Of a stretch of DNA of 64,000 nt, positions 23,395-35,004 are shown in pieces; the stretch's first letter is position 1, and each line of letters opens with the position of its first letter. Source of the DNA: Amylostereum areolatum (lineage: Eukaryota > Basidiomycota > Agaricomycetes > Russulales > Stereaceae); the NCBI GenBank assembly GCA_012932865.1, contig SAXG01000004.1, forward strand, positions 868,001-932,000, in the 5' to 3' direction. Both the position numbers and the translations under genes were made by a program. Below the pieces are notes generated by a model that was given only the letters and a program-made list of their open reading frames with translations, was not told the origin of the DNA and ran no database searches.

Positions 23395-24612
23395 GAAAAG
23401 GCCATGAAAGACGGAGAGGAGGTGAGGATGTTAACCGTTCTATAGCGTTCCCCGCAAACGGTCGCCTGCTCAGCCGGTTGGGCTCCTGCATGTGATAAGT
23501 TGGACGCCCACTCATCGGAGTCGCGCGCGGCGTCTTGCCTTCTCGCTCTGCACGAATTTCAAGTGACATCGTAACTGACGACGGATTTTCTCAACCTGCT
23601 TTCGCGGTAAGTAAGTCGAAAAGCAGAAGGTGTAAGAAGGCGCAGTAAATGTCAAGTGGAACAAAGCACTACGCGGCTTGTGGTATGTAGCAATAACTAG
23701 CCGACATTCGTTGATCTGGGACTCTACAGTCTATGTTATGCATCATCTTTGCACTCCCATAGTTTTCACTCAGGGTCGGCGTGTACACTGTTTCACGTCT
23801 ACGTTCTATTCCTCTGGTTCATTGAGTCGCGAGGCGGACAAGTAGGGACAAAGCTCGACAGCTCCGTCCACTGGAACGTGCACGCCCCGGAGGGCCGAAC
23901 GCCTTTCTCGTTCGCGGCTCGTGCCAGCCATGCAATCTAGTCCACTCCCTCTTCACAGCCCTTCAGCCCTTCAGCCCTTCAGCCTTCTCCGCGCTGCGGG
24001 AAAAGTCGTGCAGTACGGGAGACAAAGCACAGCAGCCATAAAGGATCCTGATCAGACCTTCGAGAAGCCTGGACTTGGGTCAAAGCGTGAGCGCTTGAGC
24101 GACGGGAGCTCACCATGATTTGCACGGACGCCTCACCTGAGTTCGCCCCCGATCTCATAAGGCGAGTGAGGATTTTCCACAGAGACGAGACGGACGCGTA
24201 AATCTGACAAGGTTATCCATTCAGATATGATATATAAGTGATACAAGCGAAGCCGACCTTGTTTTGTTTTCGTGCAAAGTCCTTGTAGCCAGGGCAAGTC
24301 CGGACGAGGACGAGGGCCTCTCCTCCTCCGACACGAGGCTGGTTGTATCAAGGGGACTAACAAGACAAAGGAACTTTTCTCTGGACGCGCCATCACCCCC
24401 GAATTCAACGAGGACACGCGTCCTTCGCATGGTCGGCATTCCCATCATTCGCAAAACGCGGGCACGTGCGGTTGTGGCAAAGATCCTGGAGGAGCTTGGC
24501 CTTATAAAAGTGAGAACAAGGCGTTCCCCTTCTTCCCAGTTCCTCCACCGCAAATATCGCCACCGTCAACTCGCGCCCCCCAATTGCCTCCCCTTTCCCC
24601 TCCAACCTCGTC
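23395..24612. other. Divergent intergenic region between CAT2 and the zinc-finger gene
   Basis: About 1.2 kb of promoter sequence for two genes pointing apart. It contains a short tandem repeat (unit agcccttc, three copies, 23957-23984) and no recognizable gene. Confidence 0.5.
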
Positions 24613-26282
24613 ATGCATCATCCCTACCTTGAAGCTTTCGCGCAATCCCGACGGGCAGGCCACGGCGCACTCCACAGCAACCTCAAGAAACACCATACTC
24701 CGCTGCCGCGCCGCTTGAGCAACCCATCGGTCAACGACAGCGGCTACGGGACGATGAGCCTTGGGGACAACCTGGTAAGAATCACCCGCCCCGCCATGAC
24801 ATCGCGCTCGTTGTACTTATCATGCATCCATAGTCCCAGTACGCCGCGTATAACATTGATCTGTCGTCGACAGGCATTCCACCTCAAGCGGCAGCCAACG
24901 GTCTACTCCCCGTCACTGGCCCCCTTTCCAACTACGCCACTGGGAACGACACATATCATCACAGAGCAATGTACCCCCAAGCCACCAGTGGCAACGACAT
25001 ACCCCCACTCCACGCCACCGGGGTATACAAGGTCGACACATACGAGGTCGACACATATCAGCAGGCGGCGATGCACTCCGATGCCACCACACCGGGCGAC
25101 TATGCCCCCCAGCTCTACGCCGCTGCCACCGCCGCCAACGGGCATCCCATTGCCCCCGGCCACACCGGTACTGCAGCCGCCGGCATCCCCTACGATGTCT
25201 ATTCCCCAACAACCACGACGAGTCCGGCCTCGTCGTACGCCCCCCTCACCCCCTCCCACACCTCCCCACACCTCTCGTTCTCGGGCCCTACCCTGCCCTT
25301 CGACACCAGGGTAGGGCTCGACTACCACACCCTCCTCGCCCATGCCCAACAGGACATGGGCTTCCAGGAGATGCTCCTGGCCGTGGCGGCGCACATCCAA
25401 AGGGAACGGGCGTCCAACGACGCGTGGCGCGCGCAGTCGTGCAGCACCGAGGGGTACAACAACCTCGGCTTCGCTGGCGAGGCGCAAGCATACGACGGCG
25501 CGCCCTCCTCTGCGACGTCGGAGGCCGAGTATGCGGGCCCTTACACCACGATGGGCACCCTTCAGGCTGACCACCAAGCCTCGGTGCATGCCCACGTCGC
25601 AAACGACGAGGCCGCGGCGACCTCGACTCAGCCGCAGGACATGGCCTTCGGCCTTTACCAGCCCATGCCGCCCTCCCCACCCCCCTTCGTCGACAACACC
25701 GGCTACCTCCAGGCTCCCATGCCTTACATGCAGGGGCCGTCGCCGTCGACATACTCGGCTCTTGCTGCAGCGTCGCTGCCAGTCGACCAGGAGCCTTACC
25801 ATCGGGTCGCCCATTCGGCGGCCCAACAAACCAATCTAGTAAAACCCACGGACGCCGAGGCGGGAGCAATGCTCCCGCCCCAAGCCACCCAGCAGCTTGT
25901 ACCAAATCAGGTGGCTGGGCCCAGCGGTCAGGAGACCGCGGCTGGCGTCCAAAGGCACGGACGGACGGACCACAAGTCCTCGTCCGCGCCTTACAAGCCC
26001 ACCTATTGCCCTGCCAAAGGCTGCACCCGGGCCAGCAAGCCATTCGGGCGCCCCCACGAGATGTACAAGCACATGCTGTGTAGCTCGAAGGGGAAGACCG
26101 ACCCCGCTCACACCGTCTTCCACACACAACCGGAGTGGCAGGCGCGCGCGGCGAAGTTGGGGCTTCGGACCAACCTGCCGTGCACGAAATGCGGGGAGAC
26201 CTTCTCTTGCAAGTTCAGCCTCGACCGTCACACGAGGAAGAAGACCTGCTGCAAGGAGGGGGTCAACGAAGAGCAGGAGTGA
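24613..26282 (+). CDS. Zinc-finger protein with a long low-complexity N-terminal region
   Basis: Exons 24613..24774 and 24834..26282 give 536 residues in a clean frame. Residues 1 to about 430 are rich in Ala, Pro, Ser, Thr, Gln and Tyr, as in activation regions. The last 100 residues carry two Cys/His clusters. The first is CPAKGCTRASKPFGRPHEMY followed by KHMLC, with two Cys and two His in C2H2-like order. The second is LPCTKCGETFSCKFSLDRHT followed by RKKTC, an incomplete C2H2-like finger in which the last ligand is Cys rather than His. A DNA-binding transcription-factor role is an inference from this layout; no named family was recognized. The intron (60 nt) has GTAAGA and CATAG ends. Confidence 0.82.
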
Positions 26283-27324
26283 AGACGAAGAAGAAGGAAG
26301 AGGTCGGGGCGCAAAGGTGGGATCGCGTCCATGCGTCCATGACTTTATACCTTGGTCCTTTGGACGCCTCCACGCCTCCCGGACGAGGGGGTGGCGCGTG
26401 TCCGCGCACCCCATTGCGCGCCACGCGATATTATGCCAGAGGCGGCGGCATCGTGAGCTAGAAGGAGGCGGTCAGTGGCGCGGTGGAGGGGAGATGAGAT
26501 GAGATGAGACCGGGCTCACGCAAGTTGTGGGCGTCTTGTGGGCGCGCGATCGCGCGGTGAGTTTTCGGCTACAAAGGACCTTTCATACCACGGCTTCGGA
26601 TTGCCAACCCGCATTGGCGGCCACGGACAATTTTTTTTTTTGCTTTGCTTCCTTTTTTTGCGTCTCGCGTGTGTTGTGTGTCTCGGGTTTCGGTTTGGTC
26701 TTGCTACGGTGTCTCGTCGGCGTCGGTCCTGGAAAGGGTCGAGTCGATGCGCGCCTCCTCGCGATGGACGCTTTTCCTCGGTTTGTCGGTACTCGGATCG
26801 CGTTGTCTGTGTCTCTTTTTTTGCTCCTCGTTTGCATACGGTCGATACACACCTGATCGGTCGTCCATACACGAATACGATCGGTTTTTTGTTACGCGGA
26901 GGGGGGGGGGCGTCGTTTCGGGGGATGAGGGTGGGTGAAGAGCGCATCGAGGTGGGAAGGAAAAAAAAGACGAATACGCGCCCAACTCAGTCGAAGATTT
27001 TGCTTGCGCCCCAGATGATGAGATAATCACGCGTCCTGATCTGACCTCGAGGCGGCGAGGCGGGTGTCAGATTCCAACTCGGCTTTCTAGCTTCCCTCCC
27101 ACACTGTACCCCCCTTAAGCTTAGAGTCAAGTCAAGGAACGAGAGGAAAAGGGTATGATATTGTCGAATAAAAAAGTATATATGCAAAGTCCCTGTGTAA
27201 TCTATTTCCAGAACAGCACGAAAGCGACCCTCCGCACTGCGCGACCCAAAGTAAAGAAAGACAGAAACCGACCCACGCAATCTAATGATCTACAGAAGCA
27301 CGCCGGCTGGAATTCAGAATCCTC
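26283..27324. other. Convergent intergenic region
   Basis: About 1 kb between the stop codons of the zinc-finger gene and the kinase gene. It contains T and G homopolymer runs (26630-26660, 26900-26910) and an (atgag)n run near 26494. Open frames here overlap on both strands and look spurious. Confidence 0.5.
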
Positions 27325-29373
27325 TCATCGCCTTCCGAAAGCTCGAGAGCCGACCCCTCTCACCCAGGACTTGCCGCGGTGGTGCCCATGATGATGTGTA
27401 CCGACATCGACAACCTGCGCCATGACCGGCATGCTCATGCGCACGTCCACGTCCACGTTGGGCATGACCGCCGTCCTCCACTGACCCCCTCGCTGCACCT
27501 GGACGGTCGTATAATCCGCGCCGAAGGCCACGGCCGCAGGAGGCATGACGAGCGCGAACTCGGGCTCTCCCACGTCGTCGTGCACGAATCGCGCGAGGAA
27601 CCTGCTCATGGCGTGGACGGCCTTGAAGGCCGCAGAGTGCGACCGACGGTGCGACGACTGTGGACTGTCGACGAGAGTGGGGGAGGTGTAGGTGAACTCG
27701 GGATGGGGATCGTGGCCAGGGAGAAAAGGTGTGCCTGCTTGAACCGCGCAGTTGAAATCGTGGATGCTGGCGATGCGCGTGGGCGGGACAAAGGGCGGCT
27801 TGGCCGTCCGGTTGGCGATGGCGTCCCAATCACTGTGCGAGGCCATGAGACCAGAGGAAGGCGAGATGGGGGGGGACGTACTTACATGTCCGAGAAAAAC
27901 GAGTGCTTTTTCATTTGATCGACGGTAAGCCGCGAAGAAGGGTCTTTCATCAAGGCTTTGCGGATGAAATCCCGTGCAGCAGGTTCTACGTCGTTCCTCC
28001 AGAAGGTCACGTCCCCGTTCCGAATCGTGTGGGCCAGCACCTTCGGGTCGTGATGCTCGCCAAAGGGAAGCTACCCAGCATCCACATCAGCGTCGCGTCC
28101 GCAGGTGAGACGACCAGATGAGATAACGCACCTCCCCCGTGAGCATCTCGTACGTGACCACGCCCAACGCCCACAAGTCGACTTCGTGCGAGTAGAGCGT
28201 TCCCGCCAGCACCTCGGGAGCCATGTACACCAGCGTGCCCACCCCGCGCATGGTGAGATGCAACTGCGCGTCCGTCAGAGAATCGCTCCCCCCGGGAAGC
28301 GCATCGCCTGCGCCAAAGAGGCGGGAGAGACCGAAATCCGCGAGCACCGCGTTGCCGGACGCGTCGATGAGGATGTTCGCGGGCTTCACGTCGCGGTGGA
28401 TGACGTTCCTGGCGTGCAGCTCCTCCAGGACGGCGATCTGAGCCGTAGAGAGCCGGGTGAGCCGACGACGGCCAGAGCGCGGGTTCGAGACGGAACGCAC
28501 CATCTGCGCGATGTAGAAAGCGACCAGCACCTGCGGCATCTTCCCAGAGCGTCTCTTCAGCTGAAACCGGAGATCTCCATACGGCATGTATTCCTGCGTC
28601 CGTCCCAAAGTTAGCCAACGTCGCCCGCGCATGGCCCGAGTGCGTATGTAGAACGCCCACCATCGCGAAGTACCAGTAGACGTCGTCATGCCAGCTGGCA
28701 AGGAGCGGCAAAGCGCCGCTCACGCCCTCCACCGCCCTCATCACCGCCTGCTCCGACAGCACCTCCGCCTCGCGCATCTTCCGCATCTCCGCCCCATCCT
28801 TCGCCACGAGCTTCAGCGCCACGAGCCGATCTTGCGCCGCGAACCTGGCCAGATACACCTTCCCGAACGCGCCCTCGCCCACGAGCGTGATGATCTCGAA
28901 GTCGGCGAGGGTGAGGCCAGGAGCGGCGGAACCGCGGGCTGGAGGCACGGGCCCTGGAGCAGTGGTGGGAACGCGCGAGACGGGCGGCGGCGGGGCGGTA
29001 TCGGCCAGGGCACGGCGACGCGAACGCCTGCGCGTGCGCGCTCGTTCCTCGTCTCGGTTAATGACAGGATTGCAATCGGAGGACCACGGCGGGCACGAGG
29101 AGGCGGAAGTGGCTGCGGACGACCGGGAGAATAGGGAGCTGGGCACGAAGGGGGACGGCCCACGCTCAGAGAAACGCTGGCGGAGGACATGCGCGCACTC
29201 CTCACTGCGACGTCCGTAGCGAGCGACAGGAAGGGGGACGGAACGGCCGCGGCCTTCGCGAGCTGGGCTATTTCGGGATCCCGTTTGTCGTGGTGGCTCT
29301 TCACGCGCTGCGATACACGCGTAAATATAAGCCTCAAAAGGGACCGCGTTGCGGGGGTGATAGATGCGTACAT
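27325..29373 (-). CDS. Serine/threonine protein kinase, AGC-like, with C-terminal tail
   Basis: Exons from the 3' end are 27325..27832, 27886..28070, 28132..28437, 28501..28593 and one from 28661 up to an uncertain start. Kinase motifs are intact: glycine loop GEGAFGKVYLA, VALK lysine, HRDVKPANIL, DFG in VLADFGLSRLFG, APE in GTLVYMAPEVLAG, and DLWALGVVTYEML. After the domain comes HSFFSDIDWDAIANRTAKPP, a join resembling the start of AGC-kinase C-tails, then about 150 residues without known motifs. The N-terminal extension is Pro/Arg/Ser-rich. The kinase frame has no good ATG close upstream, whereas MYASITPATRSLL at 29373 lies in another frame, so the first exon either has a missed intron or a sequence error. 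The family subgroup was not resolved. Confidence 0.8.
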
Positions 29374-30500
29374 GAATCAATCTGTTGAATTCATGGGTGA
29401 GACGTGATTCCCTCCGTCTCAGGGTCTTCGTTGGACGACTGGCTGCATCGACCTCCGTATGTCGCGGTGACCTGACAGCGTGGGATGTGCTGGGAGTGGA
29501 CTTGGGCACGTCGAGGGGCGAAGGAGGGACCGGCTGCCAAAAGAAGAAAAAACACTCTTCAGATTTCTGGAGCCCATGCACTGCTCGCAACCGACGCGGC
29601 GCGCACCGGAAGCTCAAGGGAAAGCGGAACGTCGTCGATCTGGTCACGGAAGGCGTGAGTACTGATGCTGCATCACCCGCGAACGCCGTACTCACCTGGT
29701 GGGCATCGGTGGGCATCTCGAAACGGCCTCGCAGAGGCAACGGTCGAGGGAACAACAACGAAGGGATCAAGGATTAACAAAGGCTCGAAAGTAGCGGGAG
29801 GCGGGCGATCCAGCGCGGTGTACCGACGTTTCTTCTCGGCCTAATTCGCCATTTGGGCGATTGAGGGAGTGGGCGAGGACGGGGGTGAAGGCCGAAAGCC
29901 TCGGGGCGTACGACAGGTGTACCTATAAGTATACGTTTCGTCGAGGGGCCCGCGCTTACGAGCGCATTGCCGGCGAGGCTGATCTAGACCGGACAATGCT
30001 CCATGACCATCTATCCGAATCTCCATGCGCTGCACGCCCGCAGCTGAGGGGTACGTTCGCTACGACTTTGCGCTTTGAATCTGTCAGGTCGAAGTTCATA
30101 TATCAGGGGATATGATAGTCAGAATGGGGCGATGTATATGAGGCAAGAGGTGGATCATGATTAGTCTCCGTGGCTGACCTAACCAGAAGATAGTCGTTCT
30201 GGTTGTACGGATCATGATGGCGGTCGAGGACGAGCGGTGTCGGACGACCGAGGCGTCCGAGTCGACATCGACAACCCGAATTTGGGGTTAGATTCCATTG
30301 TAAGCCACGAGTCTACGTGATTCGAATACAGCGAGAACGGTCACAGCACTCGTACATAAGTACATACATACATAACAGGGATCTCCGATCCTTGCAAACA
30401 AAAAAACATCCTTCTTCCAGCTCAAGCACACGATACGATGCACGAAGACCGAGAGAGAGAGAACCCCCGAGGGGAAACCAGAAAAGACCCCAAACCGCCA
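29374..30500. other. Spacer between kinase and aspartic protease genes
   Basis: Contains the kinase upstream region and the 3' flank of the protease gene. A short (tacatacata) run lies near 30360. No gene was recognized. Confidence 0.45.
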
Positions 30501-32142
30501 TCAAGCGAGCGTCGCGAACCCGACACGGCCGTTCCCGACATCGAACGCGGTGTACACATTGCGGAGGAACACGTCCCCGGCGATCCAGAACCCTGCCGCG
30601 CAAAACTCAACGCACGTCCAAGAGAAAAACAGATGCAAGAGGGGGCGGGGCGGGGGAGGGCGGGGCACGTACCGAGGCCGTCCTCCGCCATGAGTCCGCC
30701 CACGCAGTCCGAGGACCCCTCCTCCACCTGGCCGAGGTTGAACGCCGCCGCGTCGATCGCGAACGCCTGTCCGCCGAACGTCATGCTGATCCCGGTTGAG
30801 AGATTGCACGGAACTGCAGGCGCGTCAGCCCCCCCAAGTCGTGAAAAATCGGGGGGAGGGAGGGAGGGAGAAGAGACTCACCGGAGTAAAGGCCCTGGTC
30901 GAGGTAGCGCGAGCCTTCGATACCCTTGTAGACGGACCAGACCGACATCGAGTCCCCGACGATACCGGTGGTGCCCGTATCGACGACCGCCGTCGAGGGT
31001 CGGACCACGTTCTGTCCATCCACGTCGAACCCGTCGACATCGACCTGCCAATACGCCTGTACCCCCCGCCCTCCCCATCAGCCTCCCCCTCACCATCCAA
31101 GAGGAAAAGAAGGGGGAAAAAAGCGCCCTCACCTGCTGCGTGACCGGCACATACGTGAAGTTCCCGCTGTAGAGCGCGGCGTTCGTCCCGCCGAGGAACA
31201 GCTCCGAGCCGTTCTCCGCGAGCTTGAACGCGAACACGGCGCTGTCCACCGCGCCCTCCGCGATCAGCGTCTGGAAGAACGGGGCGGCGTCGTACACCGA
31301 GAGCGCGGGGAACGCCATGCCCAACAGCCCGTCCGCCGGATCCGCGCCGATCGCGAACCCGGCCGAGTACGTCGACGCCGCGCCCAAGGTCTGGTTCGCG
31401 GCCTGCGCACCAAGCAACGCAGATATGAGCGCGAGGCAGGATCGAAAGGGAGGAAGAAAGGGTCGGACGCACGGCGAGGCCCGCGATGGACACCGCGTCC
31501 ACGAACTGCTCGCCGCTCACCGTCGACCCGTCGCCGTACGCCAGCTCGAACCTCCGACCGACGTCGCGCGAGGTCGAGCTGTTGCTCGGGTCGTAGACCG
31601 TGTGCCCGGAGCACGACTGGTCGCAGTCGGACCCAGGCAAGAACAAGTCGCTGCTGCCGGTGTCGAAGTCGACTGTTCAAACCATCCGATCAGCCTCCCA
31701 CCCACGGCGCAGGGGCAGCGTGACCAGACGCCGCTCACCGGTGTAGGTCACAGGGGGCGTGCCCACCGCTACCTGGCCATACCAGAGGACCTCGGAGCCA
31801 TCGGTGAGCGCGTCCGCCCCCGTACTCCGTTTCCGAATCGACTTGCTCAACGAGTGCGGAGTGCCCGTGTTGCGTTCGTAGGCCGCGAACCCGCGCTGCA
31901 GCTTCCTGTGCTTGCGCAGATCAGCCCCGCACGACCTTCGAGAGGCCAGCGCGGAAAACGACTCACGCGAGGGATTTCTGGACGTTCGCCTTGAGCGCGG
32001 CGGTATCCGCGACGCCGGCGGCGCGTCGGACGCTGGCGCGCCTCGCGATAGGGATGGGGACTCCGATGCGCGGGGCGGTAGCGGGCGCGGCGGCGGCCAA
32101 TGCGGGAAGAACGGCGAGGACGAGCGCGGGGGAGAAGTGCAT
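30501..32142 (-). CDS. Secreted pepsin-like aspartic protease (family A1, polyporopepsin-like)
   Basis: Extracellular acid endopeptidase. Exons complement(join(30501..30592, 30673..30813, 30882..31056, 31133..31402, 31473..31672, 31739..31905, 31967..32142)) give 406 residues with no frameshift. The N-terminus MHFSPALVLAVLPALAAAAP is a signal peptide, followed by a propeptide of about 80 residues. Catalytic Asp 1 is in VDFDTGSSDLFLPGS and Asp 2 in AVVDTGTTGIVGDS. The flap Tyr is in ELAYGDGSTVSG. The C-terminal FWIAGDVFLRNVYTAFDVGN is typical of the family. Seven exons separated by 61-80-nt introns. A second, distinct A1 protease lies at 57.9 kb on the other strand. The gene is likely induced during nutrient acquisition (family inference only). 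Confidence 0.93.
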
Positions 32143-33115
32143 CGCGGAAGGGATGCGAAGAAAGCAGGTGGTGATACTGGTGAAAAAAGGGGGGGCACGC
32201 TTTGCTCCTTTATACCTTGAGCAGCACCGGATGGCCCACGCGCGCACCACGAATCGGAGGCCTGGATTCGTGTCCTCGGGATAGAAAGGAGCGGGAGGCT
32301 GGCACGCTGCACGGGCTGCGGCGACTACCGTCAGGATACGCGTCCAAGCCGTGGACGCTACGTCTTGATCCCTCCTGCATAGTACAGCATTTTTTTGTGT
32401 ACGCTTCACACCACAGCTAGGTGTCACCCCCGGGGAGAAGATAAGGAGGGAGCGACGGGGTTGGTGAGTACTTCGCCAGCGTGGTGCGAGGAACAAGGAA
32501 AGAAAGCATGCATCGCAGTCGCGAGGAGTTTACTTGAATAGATAGCCGCCCCGCCTACGATCGTGGGTGAGGTTAGGTCAAAATAGACCGCAATAGTAGA
32601 CGTACCGTGCATAGGAGATAGAGAAACGGTCCAAAGCTGTCGTGACCAACAGATCCTCAACCTAGTAAGTCACGCGGGTTGGGGGAACGTATTAGAATGG
32701 GACAGATACAAAGGGTTCGTTGGGGTGTTGGGGTATGTCGACGGCGGCAGTTTCGTCAGCGATGATGTGCGCAAGCCAGGGCGACGCGTGCTCGGAATCA
32801 GGTGTGCATTCGATGGGTGTAATGTGGAACAACAGAATCAAAAGATGCTACAACAGGTGGCGGCGATAAAAATGGAATGTAGGGGAGAACCGGACGTTAT
32901 GCGCGTTATGAAGCATAAAGATAACGTTACGAAGGCTCCGAGTGGACGGGGGGAAGGGGGACGTAGGGTAGACGGTATGTATGCGAGCGTACGGATTGTC
33001 AATGCGAAGGACGACGAAGGCGAAAGAAACCGAAACCAAGAAAAGGGGACTACTATGCACGAACGATACGCACCAATAAGATAGAATAAATGCGACTGCG
33101 GAGCGTCCGAGGTGT
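32143..33115. other. Protease promoter and spacer
   Basis: Almost 1 kb with the 5' flank of the secreted protease and the 3' flank of the next minus-strand gene. No coding region was recognized. Confidence 0.45.
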
Positions 33116-33865
33116 TCAGGGCAAGACCTCTTCGAACCGTACCGCCTTGCGGAGGGGTTCTGAGGTCGCGACGCTGACCTCGCTTCCGCTGGCGGGACTG
33201 GCGGACAGGCCGACGATCTTGGCTGCCGGCGATGCTCTTTCCGAACTGTCTCAAGCCTGAAGAAGGTGGCGTAGGCGTAGCCGGTGGGCGTTGGGGGGGT
33301 GGAGGAGGAGGGGGCGGTAGAGCCGGAAGCGGCGGAGTCCAAAGTATTTACGGAGGACTTGGGGGAGGATACGGAGGCTTTTTTGAGGGCGGACCGGGAG
33401 GGAGGGGGAGGTAAGGGGGGCGCGTCTCGGGGAGTGACGTGGTAGCGGGAACGGGAACGCGGCTGGGAGTAGGAGTGTCGTCGTTGCATACGTGATACGT
33501 GATGGGATGAGGAGGGTGCGGGGGGGTCGACGTGAAGGTGAGCGAGGTGGGCGGGGAGGTGGGGGGTTCGAGACAGATGGAGACCCATGGCGATTTCTTC
33601 GACGGTGGGACGCGCGGTCTCGCTGTCACGGAGGAATCGGGACTGGGTGTATGGAACCTGAGGGAGGCCAGTGAAAAACGTGGTTAGGGGCTGGAGTAGG
33701 GGAGGGGGCGAAAGAGGGAAAAGGGCGTACGTGGGGATCGTGGCCGTCGACATCTCTGGAAGGTTTTGAAGATGAGGGGGTGAGAGAACGCCTGATGTTG
33801 AGGAAGAGTCTGGAGGGGGTATTGGCGGTGTCGCGGAAGGAGGGGGGAGGGGATGGAGGATTCAT
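33116..33865 (-). CDS. Conserved basidiomycete hypothetical protein with C-terminal RKAVRFEE motif
   Basis: Start at 33865 (MNPPSPPPSFRDTANTPSRL), one intron of about 75 nt (33657-33731), stop at 33116. The protein is about 220 residues, mostly disordered and Pro/Ser/Arg-rich. Two segments look constrained: TARPTVEEIAMGLHLSRTPH in the middle and EPLRKAVRFEEVLP at the very end, with PPLPPPPSRSALKKASVSS between them. Reading through to the C-terminal motif requires removing one base near 33250 and one near 33229, consistent with the indel pattern elsewhere in this window. I recognize the type as a lineage-specific uncharacterized protein and know of no function. Confidence 0.65.
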
Positions 33866-35004
33866 GGGGGGCGTGAGAGGTCCAGGGTGAAGCTTGTTTG
33901 GGGGATGTTAAGTAGGAGGAGGAGGAGAGGGCACGAGCTATATAAAACAGCGACGTCAGAAGGACACACGAGGCAACAAGTGGAAACTCGCCTGGGGTGA
34001 ATCGCGTGCGTGCAACCCGCGGGGGAACGTGACAAGATCGGAGGTAACGGGAGGTAAAGTGAGAGAGCAGAGCCGGAGCAGAGGGGGGCCAATGGGTGAG
34101 CAGAGCAGGAGAGCTCGGGGAGGGAGCGCGGAAGGGAGAGCGAGCGACCGCCGTGGCCAGTCGCCTCGAGCGTGGGAACTCCGGTTCGCCTTCGCGGCTT
34201 CGGAGCTTCGGTCAAGCTTCCCGGCCAACGCCGAACCTCTTCCTTCGGCTTCCACCTCCTCGGCCCTTTTCTATCCAACCACGCACCCACTCTCTTCCCC
34301 GTTCGGTCCCCCTGCGTTGCTCCTGCGTTCCCCTCGCCCCGTCTCTGTGGCAACTTCTTCCGTCATTTCCTACCCCAGTCCGTCTCCCATTGAATACCTC
34401 CGACTTTGCTTCGCCACACGCCCTCTGCCCTCTCTCTCTGCCAAGTGGCCCCCCACTTTGCACCTTCGCCATCTCTCCACACTCATTCCATGTGCATACA
34501 TTGTCCCCACCCGACTCCCTCGCAATTGACCTTGCTCACCTGCGTTGTGTGGCCTTCCTAACTTTTCCACTTATCTTTTCACCACGGTCTTGTGTCGTTT
34601 TCCGTCGTACGCATGTAGTGTAGTCGGGGCCTTCGGTGGACGCGGTGGTGCCAGAGCGCTTCTTTAAATCATGTTAGAGGACGTCGACGTGAAGCCACCT
34701 GGGCCACTCACTTACCTTTGTACCATACGCGAAATGAACAATATGCCTTGTCCGAATGTCGACATCCGACTCCGAACCAATATCGTGATGAAATGCTGCC
34801 CCTAGACTTATTCTTTCGCGGCCTCACGGCGGCAAACTCGGAAGGCGATCACACAGCTCTCTTTCCTCCTCTTTTTATATCTTCCCTCCCCTTCCCCTCT
34901 TCCCTGCCGCATCTTCCCCTCCCTCCCCACGACTCCTTTTCCCCCTACATTCCTACTACCCTATAATCCCTTCGTACCCCCTTCTCCACCCCCCTACCTG
35001 AACG
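33866..35004. other. Divergent intergenic region
   Basis: About 1.1 kb between two genes transcribed away from each other. The plus strand is strongly C/T-rich from 34240 to 34610 and from 34850 to 35000, the latter directly before the J-domain start codon. No gene was recognized. Confidence 0.5.

Noticed and set aside
24903..25829. 308-codon minus-strand frame
   Set aside because: It is antisense to the zinc-finger gene and reflects its GC-rich third positions; the composition is Arg/Gly/Val low complexity.
31056..32142. Long plus-strand frames over the aspartic protease
   Set aside because: They are antisense shadows of GC-rich protease exons, which carry both catalytic motifs on the minus strand.
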